Assembly: GCA_039026975.1 (NCBI GenBank)
Contig: JBCCLI010000368.1
Coordinates: 1-6,708, forward strand
Direction of reading: 5' to 3'
Source: JBCBKZ01 sp039026975
Lineage (GTDB): Bacteria; Bacteroidota; Bacteroidia; J057
DNA length: 6,708 nucleotides
The notes under the pieces were generated by a model, which searched no databases, was not told the DNA's origin, and was given only the letters and a program-made list of their open reading frames with translations. This document shows positions 6,056-6,708 of this stretch, piece by piece. The position numbers and the translations under genes are program-made. Numbering within the stretch: the first letter of the stretch is position 1; every line of letters begins with the position of its first letter.

Positions 6056-6708
6056 ATGGCAATTATCAAACCCTTCAAGGCTTATAGGCCCCAACCTAAT
6101 CTGGTCAAACACATCGCATCATATCCATACGACGTCATAAATTCAGCAGAAGCAAAGACCCTTGCAGAAGGGAATCCGTATAGCTTTCTCCGTGTAGTGA
6201 AGCCAGAAATAGATGTCCCAGAGGGAACAGATGTATATGCAGATGCCGTTTATCTGAAGGGTAAGGAGAACATGCAGGCTTTTATTCAGCAGGGAACGTT
6301 TTTCCTTGAAGAGACAAGTTGCTATTATGTATATCAGCTGGAAATGGAAGGGCATATTCAAACGGGTCTGGTAGCTGCCGCTTCTGTGGAGGAGTATTTT
6401 ACAGGAAGGATTAAGATTCATGAGCTTACGCGACCCATAAAAGAGAATGACCGTAAACAGCATATCAGCTTATCAGGTATAGTGGCCGAGCCAGTATTTT
6501 TTGCTTACAGGGGGGTGAGGCAGATTAATGCCATCTTACAGAACATTACCCAAGAGCTCCCGCTCTACAGCTTCCAGGCAGATGATGGTATTTATCACAG
6601 GCTATGGAGGATAAGCCAACAAGCCATTATTGATGAAATAAGTATGCTATTTGAGCACAAGGTACCTGCTACCTATGTGGCAGATGGACACCACAGGACA
6701 GCAGCGGC
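6056..6708 (+). CDS. DUF1015-family protein, N-terminal part
   Basis: The first 217 codons and two further bases are present; the gene runs off the end of the window. Members are usually about 400 residues, so roughly half is seen. Recognisable family blocks are IKPFKAYRP near the start, YPYDVINSAEA (23-33), SFLRVVKPEID (43-53), HELTRPIKENDR (122-133) and YVADGHHRTAA (207-217). It has no signal peptide or membrane helix and should be cytoplasmic. The biochemical function is not settled in my knowledge; the DGHHR block resembles the signature seen in ParB/SerK-like free-serine kinases, and DUF1015 genes often sit near serine biosynthesis genes, so a small-molecule kinase role is a reasonable guess only. 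ATG 6056 is chosen because the conserved N-terminus begins immediately after it. It is divergent from the TonB-family gene at 4521-5579. Confidence 0.85.
   Translation, partial: MAIIKPFKAYRPQPNLVKHIASYPYDVINSAEAKTLAEGNPYSFLRVVKPEIDVPEGTDVYADAVYLKGKENMQAFIQQGTFFLEETSCYYVYQLEMEGHIQTGLVAAASVEEYFTGRIKIHELTRPIKENDRKQHISLSGIVAEPVFFAYRGVRQINAILQNITQELPLYSFQADDGIYHRLWRISQQAIIDEISMLFEHKVPATYVADGHHRTAA

Noticed and set aside
6143..6463. 106-residue minus-strand frame
   Set aside because: It is fully antisense to the well-supported DUF1015 coding sequence.

Overview
The window looks like chromosomal DNA from a member of the Bacteroidota, probably a Cytophagales- or Chitinophagales-like lineage. The evidence is two TonB-type proteins whose C-terminal domains open with the FPGG signature common in that phylum, a class A penicillin-binding protein of the matching type, AT-rich leaders with weak ribosome binding sites, and one good match to the Bacteroidota -7 promoter element (TAnnTTTG). 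No phage, transposon, CRISPR or RNA gene was seen. Genus cannot be decided from the sequence.

Layout: (1) 1-229, plus strand, is the C-terminal end of an asparagine synthase-type amidotransferase. (2) 251-286 is a perfect 16-bp hairpin with T-runs on both sides, a bidirectional terminator between convergent genes. (3) 311-2623, minus strand, is a complete bifunctional penicillin-binding protein (glycosyltransferase plus transpeptidase). (4) 2624-2957 is non-coding and holds a candidate promoter and a 16-bp perfect inverted repeat. (5) 2958-4283, minus strand, is a TonB-family protein with a PKD-like domain between its membrane anchor and its TonB domain. (6) 4284-4520 holds the probable terminator of the next gene and the leader of the previous one. 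(7) 4521-5579, minus strand, is a second TonB-family protein with a very acidic periplasmic segment. (8) 5580-6055 is an AT-rich divergent intergenic region. (9) 6056-6708, plus strand, is the N-terminal half of a DUF1015-family protein.

The three minus-strand genes are all cell-envelope genes: one builds peptidoglycan and two are single-pass anchors with a periplasmic TonB domain. They point the same way, but gaps of 237 and 334 bp and candidate terminators and promoters between them suggest separate transcription rather than a tight operon. The two TonB-like proteins are clearly paralogues (about 46 of 97 C-terminal residues identical by eye, plus a shared cytoplasmic motif). No exbB or exbD lies in the window. 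The flanking metabolic genes have no evident link to the envelope genes.

The most interesting points are the PKD-TonB architecture, the paralogous pair lacking a histidine in the membrane helix, the acidic EDF-repeat linker, and the perfect inverted repeat upstream of the penicillin-binding protein gene. Nothing here proves a wholly new system.
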